A model generated the notes under the pieces. It made no database searches. It was not told where the DNA came from and saw only the letters and a list, made by a program, of their open reading frames with translations. A stretch of 64,000 bases of DNA, from the NCBI RefSeq assembly GCF_015291645.1, contig NZ_CP030055.1, positions 1,550,001 to 1,614,000 on the forward strand, given 5' to 3'. Source of the DNA: Bradyrhizobium sp. CCBAU 53340. Lineage in GTDB: Bacteria; Pseudomonadota; Alphaproteobacteria; Rhizobiales; Xanthobacteraceae. Shown piece after piece: positions 16,832-24,877 of this stretch (position 1 is the first letter of the stretch; each line of letters opens with the position of its first letter). The translations under genes were made by a program, and so were the position numbers.

Positions 16832-17626
16832 TCACTCCGCCGCCGCCGTCACCCCATAGCCCAGCCGCTTCGAGATCCCACCCGCGCAATCGCGCAGGGC
16901 ATGCGCGATCGGGCTGTCCCACCGCGCGTCGAACGTGCCTTCCGGTCCCATCGCGGTAATGACCAGCGCGACGTGGCCGGAATGGTCGAACACCGGCGCC
17001 GAGAACGCATTGACGCCGGGCAGGGGATCGCCGAGTGCGCGGGCGAGGCCGTGCTTGCGGACCTCGGTGAGCATCTCCGCGACCTTCGCGCCTTTCACGG
17101 CTCGCTTCGGATTGTAGCCGACGCCGAGGCGATCGAGCCCGCTTTCGAGCGCGGCGTTGATGGTCTTTTCCGGCAGGAACGCCGCAAACGCGCGGCCCGT
17201 GGCGGTCTCCAAGAGGGCCATCACCGAGCCGGCGCGCATCACGATATGGACCGGTTGGCCCGGCTCTTCCAGCTGCACCACGGTCGGGCCATGCGTGCCC
17301 CAGACCGCGAGCGAGACCGCATGGCCGATCTGGCTTGCGAGCGCGGCGATCTTCGGCTGCGCGATGCGCACGCCCGAGAGGCGGCGCAGGCTGATCAGGC
17401 CGAGCTCCAGCGCGAGCGCGCCGATCTCGTACCGGCCGGTGGTCTCGTCCTGCTCGATCAGGCCGATCCGGGAGAAACTTGCGAGATACGGATGCGCCTT
17501 GGCCGGCGTCATGCCGGCCTCGCGGGCGAGATCGCGCAGCATCATCGGCTCGCCGGTTTTTGCGAGCGCGCGGAGCAATTCTCCGCCGACCTCGATCGAC
17601 TGAATGCCGCGGCTTTCTTTCTTCAT
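16832..17626 (-). CDS. IclR family transcriptional regulator
   Basis: 264 residues from ATG 17626, with an ideal AGGAGG six bases upstream; a longer frame to 17695 overlaps the neighbour and is not needed. The N-terminal winged helix is IclR-type (VGGELLRALAKTGEPMMLRD then LAREAGMTPAKAHPYLASF), followed by the effector-binding domain (ALLETATGRAFAAFLPE, FSAPVFDHSGHVALVITAMG). It is the third gene of an operon with a LivK-like binding protein and a KstD-like flavoprotein and likely controls that operon through the palindrome at 20665-20684. Confidence 0.92.
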   Translation of the reverse strand: MKKESRGIQSIEVGGELLRALAKTGEPMMLRDLAREAGMTPAKAHPYLASFSRIGLIEQDETTGRYEIGALALELGLISLRRLSGVRIAQPKIAALASQIGHAVSLAVWGTHGPTVVQLEEPGQPVHIVMRAGSVMALLETATGRAFAAFLPEKTINAALESGLDRLGVGYNPKRAVKGAKVAEMLTEVRKHGLARALGDPLPGVNAFSAPVFDHSGHVALVITAMGPEGTFDARWDSPIAHALRDCAGGISKRLGYGVTAAAE

Positions 17627-17645
17627 GCGCCTCCTGGCGTTTCGC

Positions 17646-19379
17646 TCAGGCCGCGTCGCGCTTGGCAGCGTTATCGGCGAGATGACGACCGGCAATGTAG
17701 CCGAAGGTCAGCGCCGGCCCAAGCGTGATGCCGGCGCCGGGATAATTGCCGCCCATGATGCTCGCCATGTCGTTGCCGGCGGCATAGAGCCCGGGAATCA
17801 CCCGGCCCTCGGCGTCGAGCGCGCGCGCATTCTGGTCGGTGACGATGCCGGCATAGGTGCCGAGATCGCCGACCACCATCTTGATGGCGTAGAACGGCCC
17901 GTTCTCGATCGGCGCGATGCAGGGGTTCGGCCCGTGCATGGCGTCGCCCTGGTAGCGGTTATAGGCCTTTGAGCCCTTGCCGAAGGCGGCGTCGTGACCG
18001 AGCGGCGCGGTCTCGTTGAACTGCCTGACGGTCTCCGTGAACGCCTTGGCGTCGATGCCGGCCTTCGCCGCAAGCGCCTCCAACGTGTCGCCGCACATGA
18101 GATAGCCGGTTTGCAAGTGATGACCCAGCGGCATCGGAAAGGGCGGCACGCAGCCGAGGCCATATTTGCGCAGCGTCCTGTGATCGCAGACGAGGAAGGA
18201 TGCGATCTCCCCGCCGGGCTTGGCCGCCTTGACCATGGCCTGGACGAAGTCGTGATAGGAATTGCCCTCATTGGCAAAGCGCTTGCCGTCGCGCATCACC
18301 GCGATCACGCCGGGTTTGGCGCGGTCGATGAAATGCGGCATCACGCCCTTCGAGCCGTCCTTGCGCGTTGTCAACGACACCGGCACCCAGGCCGCCGCGT
18401 TCGGCAGCCGATCCTCGACATGCCCACCGGCGCTCTCGGCGAGGCGCAGGCCGTCGCCGGTATTGCCGGTCGGGCCGGGCGAGAAATGCTCATTGCCGGT
18501 CGGCGCGTGCGGAAACATCTTCTTGCGACGTTCGACATCGTGCGGAAAACCGCCGCAGGCGAGCACGACGCCCTGTCTCGCGCGAACACGGATGTTGCGA
18601 CCCTCACGCGAGACGATCGCGCCTGTCACCGCTCCGTTCTCGACCGTCAGCTCGCGGACAGGCGAGGACAGCCACATCGGAATCTTCAGGTCTTGCGCCG
18701 ACTTTGCGAGGCGTCCCGCCAGCGCATTGCCGTTGGTCAGCGTCATGCCGCGGCCATAGCGCAGCACGTCCATCAGATGCCGCGATAGTCGTTTTGCAAC
18801 ATAGACCGCCGAGGTCAGCGACTTCGTCACGCGCATGAAGTGGATGATCTCCTTGCCGGAGCCGAGCATCATGCCGAACACGGTGAGCTCGGGCAGCGGC
18901 ATGCCGAGCGTCTTGATGAGGTCGCCAAGCTCGCGGCCGTCGAACGGGCGCGTCACCATGGAGCGGCCGCCCTGGGCGCCGCCCGGCGCTTCGGCGTGAT
19001 AGTCCGGGAACACCAGCGGCATGTCGAAGCGCAGGGATGTCTTGGTGGTGAAGAAATCGACCGCCTCGGGCCCGGCCGACAGGAACGCATCGACGCGCGC
19101 CGCGTCGAAATTGTTACCGGCCTCGTGCCGCAAATAGGTGCGGGCCTGATCCGGCGTCTCCGCGATGCCGTAGGCTTTCGCCAGCGAGGTGCCGGGAATC
19201 CACAGCCAGCCGCCGGAGCGGGCGGTGGTGCCGCCAAAGCGCGGCTCCTTCTCGACGATCAGCACGTCGAGGCCGCGATATCTCGCGGTGATCGCGGCCG
19301 ACATGCCGGAGCAACCCGATCCGGCCACGAGCACATCGCACTCGTAGGTTTCGCTTGCGCTATGCTCGCTGCCGGTCAT
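17646..19379 (-). CDS. FAD-dependent oxidoreductase, 3-ketosteroid-dehydrogenase-like (FRD/SDH flavoprotein family)
   Basis: 577 residues. The N-terminal FAD fold DVLVAGSGCSGMSAAITARY continues into EKEPRFGGTTARSGGWLWIP, and the C terminus has GGNYPGAGITLGPALTFGY, close to the KstD signature around its active-site Tyr/Gly. The family dehydrogenates 3-keto-steroids or reduces or oxidises enone/fumarate-like acids. No steroid-ring genes are nearby, so a different enone substrate is possible. It starts 8 bp after the LivK-like gene stop and ends 19 bp before iclR; all three run on the minus strand. Confidence 0.85.
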   Translation of the reverse strand: MTGSEHSASETYECDVLVAGSGCSGMSAAITARYRGLDVLIVEKEPRFGGTTARSGGWLWIPGTSLAKAYGIAETPDQARTYLRHEAGNNFDAARVDAFLSAGPEAVDFFTTKTSLRFDMPLVFPDYHAEAPGGAQGGRSMVTRPFDGRELGDLIKTLGMPLPELTVFGMMLGSGKEIIHFMRVTKSLTSAVYVAKRLSRHLMDVLRYGRGMTLTNGNALAGRLAKSAQDLKIPMWLSSPVRELTVENGAVTGAIVSREGRNIRVRARQGVVLACGGFPHDVERRKKMFPHAPTGNEHFSPGPTGNTGDGLRLAESAGGHVEDRLPNAAAWVPVSLTTRKDGSKGVMPHFIDRAKPGVIAVMRDGKRFANEGNSYHDFVQAMVKAAKPGGEIASFLVCDHRTLRKYGLGCVPPFPMPLGHHLQTGYLMCGDTLEALAAKAGIDAKAFTETVRQFNETAPLGHDAAFGKGSKAYNRYQGDAMHGPNPCIAPIENGPFYAIKMVVGDLGTYAGIVTDQNARALDAEGRVIPGLYAAGNDMASIMGGNYPGAGITLGPALTFGYIAGRHLADNAAKRDAA

Positions 19380-19387
19380 GTCTCACC

Positions 19388-20602
19388 TCACTTCTTTAGG
19401 AGTGGGCACTTGGATTCGGAGACCGGACGGAAGGCGTCCTCGCCCTTCACGGTCTTGATGATGTCAAGATAATCCCAAGGCTCCTTGGACTGCTCGGGCG
19501 ACTTCACCTTGGCGAGGTACATGTCGCGGATGACGCGGCCGTCCTCGCGCAACTTGCCGCCGTGAACAAAAGTATCCTCGATCGGTAGCTCGCGCATCTT
19601 GGCCATCACCTTGGCGGGATCGTCGGTGCCGGCGGCCTTGATGCCTTTGAGGTAATGCAGAACGGAGCCATAGACGCCGGTATGGATCATGGTCGGCATC
19701 ACATTGGTGCGCTCGAAAAATTTCTTCGACCAGGCGCGGGTGGCCTCGTCCATGTTCCAGTACGAGGCCGTGGTCATGTAGGTGCCCTGCGCGGCCTTGA
19801 GCCCGATCGCGTGCACGTCGGTGTCGAACATCAACAGGCCGACGAGCTTCTGGCCGCCCTGGACCAGGCCGAACTCTCCGGACTGCTTGATGGCGTTGTC
19901 GGTGTCCTGGCCGGCATTGGCGAAGGCGACCACGTCAGCTTTCGAGCTCTGCGCCTGCAGCGCAAACGACGAAAAATCCGCGGTGTTGGTCGGATGCTTG
20001 ACGCCGCCGAGCACCTTGCCGCCCAATTCGTTGATGAAGCGGGTGGCGTCCTTCTCGAGTTGCTGGCCGAAGGCATAGTCCGCAGTGATGAAGTACCAGG
20101 ATTTGCCGCCTTCCTTGATCACGGCGGACGCCGTCACCTTGGACAGCGCGTACGTGTCGTAGGTGAAGTGCACGGTGTTCGGGCTGCACAGCTCGTCGGT
20201 CAAGGAGCTCGCGCCGGGGCCGGAGAGCAGGGCGATCTTGTTGCGCTCGCGCACCATGTTGTGCACGGCGATCGCGATGCCGGAATTGGGGATGTCGACG
20301 ACGGCATCGACCTTACCGTTGTCGAACCAGCCGCGCACGATATTGACGCCGACGTCGGTCTTCATCTGGTGGTCGGCGCTGATGATCTCGATCGGCTTGC
20401 CGAGCACGGTCGGCCCGAATTCCTCCACCGCCATCTTGGCCGCTTCGACCGAGCCCGGCCCGGAATTGTCGCGGCCCCAACTCGACAGATCCGTCAGCAC
20501 GCCGATCCGCACCACGTCGTCGGAGACTTGCGCATTTGCGACGGTGGTCATGGCAGTCGACATCATGGCCGCGAGCATGGCGCAGGCCAAAAGCCCTCTC
20601 AT
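19388..20602 (-). CDS. ABC transporter substrate-binding protein, branched-chain amino acid (LivK) type
   Basis: 404 residues from ATG 20602 (GAGGAAAC upstream); the in-frame extension to 20671 crosses the promoter and is rejected. A Sec signal (MRGLLACAMLAAMMSTAM... VANAQV) precedes a type-1 periplasmic-binding fold: RIGVLTDLSSWGRDNSGPGS, KPIEIISADHQMKTDVGVN, and GGKSWYFITADYAFGQQLEK. Such proteins in rhizobia often bind aromatic or other organic acids rather than amino acids. No permease or ATPase lies beside it, so a distant ABC core must serve it. It heads the operon with the KstD-like flavoprotein and IclR regulator. Confidence 0.92.
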   Translation of the reverse strand: MRGLLACAMLAAMMSTAMTTVANAQVSDDVVRIGVLTDLSSWGRDNSGPGSVEAAKMAVEEFGPTVLGKPIEIISADHQMKTDVGVNIVRGWFDNGKVDAVVDIPNSGIAIAVHNMVRERNKIALLSGPGASSLTDELCSPNTVHFTYDTYALSKVTASAVIKEGGKSWYFITADYAFGQQLEKDATRFINELGGKVLGGVKHPTNTADFSSFALQAQSSKADVVAFANAGQDTDNAIKQSGEFGLVQGGQKLVGLLMFDTDVHAIGLKAAQGTYMTTASYWNMDEATRAWSKKFFERTNVMPTMIHTGVYGSVLHYLKGIKAAGTDDPAKVMAKMRELPIEDTFVHGGKLREDGRVIRDMYLAKVKSPEQSKEPWDYLDIIKTVKGEDAFRPVSESKCPLLKK

Positions 20603-20656
20603 CGAAGTTTCCTCTCTTTTTGGGCCGCTTGGCGCGGCCGGTAGTTCTCCGGCTAA

Positions 20657-20684
20657 ATTAGATATTAGCAAATAAATTTGTCAA
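20657..20684 (-). promoter_or_regulatory. sigma-70-type promoter with overlapping palindrome for the binding-protein operon
   Basis: On the minus strand TTGACA (20684-20679, exact -35) is followed after 16 bases by TCTAAT (20662-20657, five of six -10 bases), placing the start site near 20650 and about 48 bases before the binding-protein ATG. An imperfect 20-bp palindrome, TTAGCAAATAAATTTGTCAA (20665-20684), covers the -35 and spacer. It is a likely IclR operator, since iclR is in the same operon. The A+T content stands out sharply from the surroundings. Confidence 0.6.
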
Positions 20685-20716
20685 TGGCGAATTGCGTCTT
20701 CTGTCGAATCCCCACG

Positions 20717-20852
20717 CGTGTCCCGGACGCGCTGCAACGCCCCTTAGCGTTGCAGCGCAGAGCCGGGACCCATGCCGCAACGAGTGCTCGCGGACGTATG
20801 GGCCCCGGCTCGGCAGCGCATCACTTCGTGCCGCGCAGCGTCCGGGGCACGA
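20717..20852. repeat. palindromic intergenic repeat
   Basis: Outer arms GTGTCCCGGACGCGCTGC and GCGCAGCGTCCGGGGCAC pair; inner pairs GCTGCAACGC/GCGTTGCAGC and GCCGGGACCCAT/ATGGGCCCCGGC form a cloverleaf-like set. It occupies most of the 329-bp gap (20603-20931) between the divergent binding-protein operon and the MFS gene. Apart from this and the promoter at 20657-20684 I see nothing else there. Confidence 0.7.
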
Positions 20853-20931
20853 GAGCGAACAAACACTCTCACAAGTTGCAACCCTCGCCACAATTGGCCA
20901 TGATGCCCACTGGAATATGGGGCGGATGGCA

Positions 20932-22233
20932 ATGACTGCAGCAATGGGGATCTCCGGCGAAACGGAGAGATCGGCGACGGCGCATGTGGTGTGGGCGAGT
21001 GCGCTCGGCACCGCGATCGAGTGGTACGACTTCCTGATCTACGGCACGGCCGCCGCGCTCGTGCTGAACAAGCTGTTCTTCCCGAGCTTCGATCCCTTCG
21101 TCGGCACGTTCGCGGCATTCTCGACCTATGCGGTCGGCTTCGTCGCGCGGCCGATCGGCGGCGCCATCATCGGGCATTACGGCGACCGGCTTGGACGCAA
21201 GACGATGCTGGTCGCGACCATGATCGCGATGGGCCTCGGCACGTTCCTGATCGGCTGCCTGCCGACCTACGGCCAGATCGGCGTGTGGGCCCCGATCCTG
21301 CTCGTGTTGCTGCGCTTCGTGCAGGGCATCGGTCTCGGCGGCGAATGGAGCGGTGCGGTGGTCATGGTGGTCGAGCACGCCGGTAACAGGCGCGGCTTCT
21401 ACGGCAGCTTGGTGCAGATCGGCTTTCCCGTCGGCGTTGCGGCCTCGACCGGCATTTTCGGCTTGATGACGCAACTGCCCGAGGCGGACTTCCTGAGCTG
21501 GGGGTGGCGCGTGCCGTTCTGGATCAGCATTCTGCTGGTCGGCGTCGGCTTCATCGTGCGGCTGCGGCTCGCCGAGACGCCGCATTTCAAGGACGTGGTC
21601 GAGCGCAAGGAGGTACTGGCGCAGCCGGTGTGGGACGTATTGCGGCGCGACTGGCGCAGCTTTCTGCTTGCCGTCGGCATTACGGTATCGGAAGTCGGGC
21701 TCGCCTATCTCCTCACCGTCTTCATCGTGGTCTATGCCACGACCAAGCTCGGGCTGTCGCGCCAGGTGATCCTCAATGCGGTGGTCTACGCCGCGATCGT
21801 CGAGTTCGCGACGTTGCCGCTCGCCGGCTGGCTGTCCGATATCTTCGGCCGCAAGGCGCTCTATCTCGCCGGCGGCGTGTTCTCGGTGGCGCTGGCATTT
21901 CCGCTGTTCTGGTTCCTCGACACAAGAGAGCCGGTCCTGATCACGCTTGCGCTCGTCGTCACCATGACGCTGACGCATGGGCTGCTGTTCGGACCCAAAG
22001 CCGCGTTCATGCCCGAGCTGTTCCGCACCCAGGTGCGCTATAGCGGTGCCTCGCTCGGCGCCAATGTCGCAGCTGCGCTCAGCGGCGGTTTCTCGCCGCT
22101 GATCGCAACCGCGCTGCTCGCCTCGGCCGGCACTTACTGGCCGGTGTCGCTCTACATCATCGCGCTGTCGATCATCACCATCATCGCGACGCTGATGAGC
22201 CCGGAGACGGCGCGCGACACTCTGAAGTCGTGA
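20932..22233 (+). CDS. MFS transporter, metabolite:H+ symporter (MHS) type
   Basis: About 433 residues; in-frame ATGs at 20917, 20926 and 20932 compete, and the last is best spaced from GGGGCGG. The MHS first helix (GTAIEWYDFLIYGTAAAL) and motif A (GHYGDRLGRKTMLV) are clear, with a second motif LSDIFGRKALYLAG mid-protein and 12 hydrophobic helices. The predicted role is proton-coupled uptake of an organic acid. It is divergent from the LivK/KstD/IclR operon and ends 6 bp from the convergent GH79 gene. It is a diverged paralogue of the transporter at 2.8 kb. Confidence 0.9.
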   Translation: MTAAMGISGETERSATAHVVWASALGTAIEWYDFLIYGTAAALVLNKLFFPSFDPFVGTFAAFSTYAVGFVARPIGGAIIGHYGDRLGRKTMLVATMIAMGLGTFLIGCLPTYGQIGVWAPILLVLLRFVQGIGLGGEWSGAVVMVVEHAGNRRGFYGSLVQIGFPVGVAASTGIFGLMTQLPEADFLSWGWRVPFWISILLVGVGFIVRLRLAETPHFKDVVERKEVLAQPVWDVLRRDWRSFLLAVGITVSEVGLAYLLTVFIVVYATTKLGLSRQVILNAVVYAAIVEFATLPLAGWLSDIFGRKALYLAGGVFSVALAFPLFWFLDTREPVLITLALVVTMTLTHGLLFGPKAAFMPELFRTQVRYSGASLGANVAAALSGGFSPLIATALLASAGTYWPVSLYIIALSIITIIATLMSPETARDTLKS

Positions 22234-22239
22234 GAGTCC

Positions 22240-23775
22240 CTACCGGCAGGCGGGATTCGCCGCATCCGGAAATACCAGGAAGGTGATGGTCGCCGGCGCA
22301 AGTCGGATTGCGCCGGCGGATGCTATGCGTGGCGCGAGCGGTGGCAATTTGTCGTCGGCGCCCAGCGCAAGCATCCTGCCATTCAATTGCACAGTCGTGC
22401 CCTGGAGCTGTGCGGCATGCAGCGTGTATCGTTCGCCTGATGCTGGCAGCCTCACGGCGCGTGACCTGCGCCGCGACGCGTTGATCGCAAGCACGGACAC
22501 CGCACCGCGCCCGCCCGGATGGCAATGCGCATAGAGATGCAGGTCGGGCGCGGTGGCCGCGCCGGCGTCGAGCACGATCGGTCCCATCAGCCGGTGCCAG
22601 AGCAGCGCGGCCCAGTAGTTCGGCCGAGGCCGGAACGTGCCTTCGTCGAGCAGGCCATAGTCACTGGCGGCGAGCGTGTTGTGCATCACCACCTGGACGC
22701 CGACCCTTGCCAGCCGGCCCAGCTGGTCGAGATAGCGGAACGTGTCGAGAAACGTCTTGTCCCCGCGGTTGCCGCCGCAGGCTGCATCCGCCGTTTCCGT
22801 CAGCCAGATCGGCTTGCCCGGCTCGAAAGCGTCGCGCATGGCGCGGTAGGTCGCGAGCGCGGTGTCGGTGCGTGCCAGCCATTCCTCGGAGAGTGCCTGC
22901 GACGGATCATTGCGGCCGCCGCAGCGCGGCGAGACCGCGTTGTAATGATGATACGAGAAGCGATCGACGCCGGGACCTGACGCGGCCAGCAGGTCGCGCG
23001 TGGTGATACCGGTCGGCGATGGCGAGGGCGCATCGCCGACCGAGCCGGGGCCGACGATCAGCGTGTCCGGCGCAGCGCGGCGCATCCATTCGCGAAAGAC
23101 CTTGATGTCGCGGCCATAGGCCTTCGCATCGTATCCCGGCGGAGCGCCGTTCGTTGCCGCAAGCGTCGGCTCGTTCATGAATTCGGCAGCGGCGATGCGG
23201 CCGTCCAGCGAGCGCGTGAAATCGACGAGGCGTTGCGCCTGATCCGGCTTCCACACGCCATCAGCGTCGCGGCTGCCGAGACTGACCGCGAAGGAGGTGA
23301 CGATCGCGGCATCGGCCGCGCGCGCAAAGTCGATCACGCCCCGCCACTGCGCGCGGGTCAATACGGCGTTGTATCCGGTCGGTGGTTTCGCCGGTGGGGT
23401 CTCGGCATCGGCAAAGAACGTCGCGTTGGCCCAGGTGCCGCTGATGCGAACATAGGCCGGCGACAGCGCGGCTGCGAGCATGCGCAGACGTTGGTTGGAA
23501 AGATCGATCTGGGCTCTCAAGCTGTAGCGATCGTGTTGATTGAACGGGCGGTCCGCATGCGGATAAGGTTTCCAGAACCGCCCGCCGGTCACTTCCACCA
23601 TCTCGATATTGTAGGACTGGAAGCGCGCATCGACCGTGCCGATCGTCTTTAGCCCGGCGGGCGCAATCGCTACGTCGCCGGCGTACGCTGCGCTCGCCGC
23701 CGCCACGACGGGGCTGGCCAGCAAGATGCGCCGCCAAAGCGGCCGGGGAAACGGCGCGGGCCGGGCCGCCGTCAC
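22240..23775 (-). CDS. secreted glycoside hydrolase, GH79 heparanase-like
   Basis: 511 residues from GTG 23775. An N-terminal export signal (PLWRRILLASPVVAAASAAYAGD) is followed by a clan GH-A barrel. The acid/base Glu is Glu202 in AAEFMNEPTL and the nucleophile is Glu326 in IWLTETADAACGGN. Their spacing, and the downstream DTFRYLDQLGRLARVGVQVV, MHNTLAASDYGLLDE and PNYWAALLWHRLMG, line up with the heparanase pattern (ETSSAYGGG, DTF..GFMWLDKLG, DYWLSLLFKKLVG). A C-terminal beta-sandwich (VSVLAINASRRRSRAVRLP) completes the GH79 layout. Predicted activity is an endo- or exo-beta-glucuronidase on an acidic polysaccharide outside the cytoplasm. The start overlaps the lysR stop (GTGA), so the two are translationally coupled. 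Confidence 0.75.
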   Translation of the reverse strand: MTAARPAPFPRPLWRRILLASPVVAAASAAYAGDVAIAPAGLKTIGTVDARFQSYNIEMVEVTGGRFWKPYPHADRPFNQHDRYSLRAQIDLSNQRLRMLAAALSPAYVRISGTWANATFFADAETPPAKPPTGYNAVLTRAQWRGVIDFARAADAAIVTSFAVSLGSRDADGVWKPDQAQRLVDFTRSLDGRIAAAEFMNEPTLAATNGAPPGYDAKAYGRDIKVFREWMRRAAPDTLIVGPGSVGDAPSPSPTGITTRDLLAASGPGVDRFSYHHYNAVSPRCGGRNDPSQALSEEWLARTDTALATYRAMRDAFEPGKPIWLTETADAACGGNRGDKTFLDTFRYLDQLGRLARVGVQVVMHNTLAASDYGLLDEGTFRPRPNYWAALLWHRLMGPIVLDAGAATAPDLHLYAHCHPGGRGAVSVLAINASRRRSRAVRLPASGERYTLHAAQLQGTTVQLNGRMLALGADDKLPPLAPRIASAGAIRLAPATITFLVFPDAANPACR

Positions 23776-24740
23776 CTGGTCCTAGCCGCCGAAGAGGCGG
23801 CTTTTCCAACCGGCCGTCCCTTGCGCACCGAACCCCAGAAGTTCTCGGCCGCTCGCGTCATGCGGGCGCGCGTGCGGAACAGCGAGACGTTGATCGGAAT
23901 GTCCCATTCCGTGCCGCCGGCGCGCAGCAATCGGCCATTGTCGAGATCGGCGCGGACGAGGCTCATCGGCGCCCATGTCACGCCGCGCCCTTCGCGCGCC
24001 ATGTCGATCAGCAGCATGACCGGCGCCGCGAAGCCGGGCGTGAGCCAGGCCGGTGGATCCTTGACTACCAGGAACGATGTGACGAGCCGTCCCACGCCCG
24101 AGCCCGGATGATAGGCGAGATAGGGCAGCGGCGCACCGGATGCGCCGGGAAGGGCGTAGCGAGGCTGCGCGCTCTTGCTGCGGCGTCCGCCGCGGCCCGG
24201 CCTTGCCGCCGGCGCGCTGATCGGAATCAGCGTGTCGGTGGCCAGATCGATGCGCTGGAAGCGGTCCATGTCGAGCCGGCTCACCAGTGACGGATGGTAA
24301 TGCGCCAGCATGAAGTGCGCCTGCGCATCCAGCAGCAGCTTCTCGCATCCGGCGAAATTCGACGCGACGAGCTGGACGGCCGAGCCGGCGCGCGCGCCGT
24401 CCGAGTTGCGGATCCATTGCGGAAAGAAGGTCTGCGACAGGGAATGCGTGGCTACAAATGTGAGGGTCTCGGCCCTCAGCCGCGCCACCTCGAGCGCTTC
24501 TTCGCGACCGAGCAGAACCCGGCGCAGCACGTCTTCAGCGACGGGACGAAAGGTCTCGCCTGCGGCCGTCAACGTGATGGTGTGGGTCGAGCGTTCGAAC
24601 AGCTGTGTGCCCAACCAGTCCTCGAGCGACTTGATGCGGCGGCTCAGCGCCGGCTGGGTCACATGCCGTCGCTCGGCGGCGCGGGAGAACCCGCCCTCCT
24701 CGGCGATGGCAAGGAAGTCCTCCAGCCAGATCAGGTCCAT
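23772..24740 (-). CDS. LysR family transcriptional regulator
   Basis: 322 residues. The N-terminal LysR helix-turn-helix is canonical (LIWLEDFLAIAEEGGFSRAA, ERRHVTQPALSRRIKSLEDW), followed by a periplasmic-binding-like effector domain. The domain contains an Arg/Gly-rich insertion (APAARPGRGGRRSKSAQPRY), a likely loop. It is divergent from the DctA-family symporter gene (113 bp to the first possible start) and its stop overlaps the GH79 start. It may control both sides. The ligand is unknown. Confidence 0.92.
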   Translation of the reverse strand: MDLIWLEDFLAIAEEGGFSRAAERRHVTQPALSRRIKSLEDWLGTQLFERSTHTITLTAAGETFRPVAEDVLRRVLLGREEALEVARLRAETLTFVATHSLSQTFFPQWIRNSDGARAGSAVQLVASNFAGCEKLLLDAQAHFMLAHYHPSLVSRLDMDRFQRIDLATDTLIPISAPAARPGRGGRRSKSAQPRYALPGASGAPLPYLAYHPGSGVGRLVTSFLVVKDPPAWLTPGFAAPVMLLIDMAREGRGVTWAPMSLVRADLDNGRLLRAGGTEWDIPINVSLFRTRARMTRAAENFWGSVRKGRPVGKAASSAARTR

Positions 24741-24877
24741 AATGACGTTTTGTCCTCAAATCATACCGATACGGCATTAGCCCCTGAGAGGCCGCTGGTC
24801 CAATGTAAACGCCATCACACGACAAGAAGAAAGCACCATCGACGCATGGCGCGATGAGGGCATTGGAGGAAAGCAAA

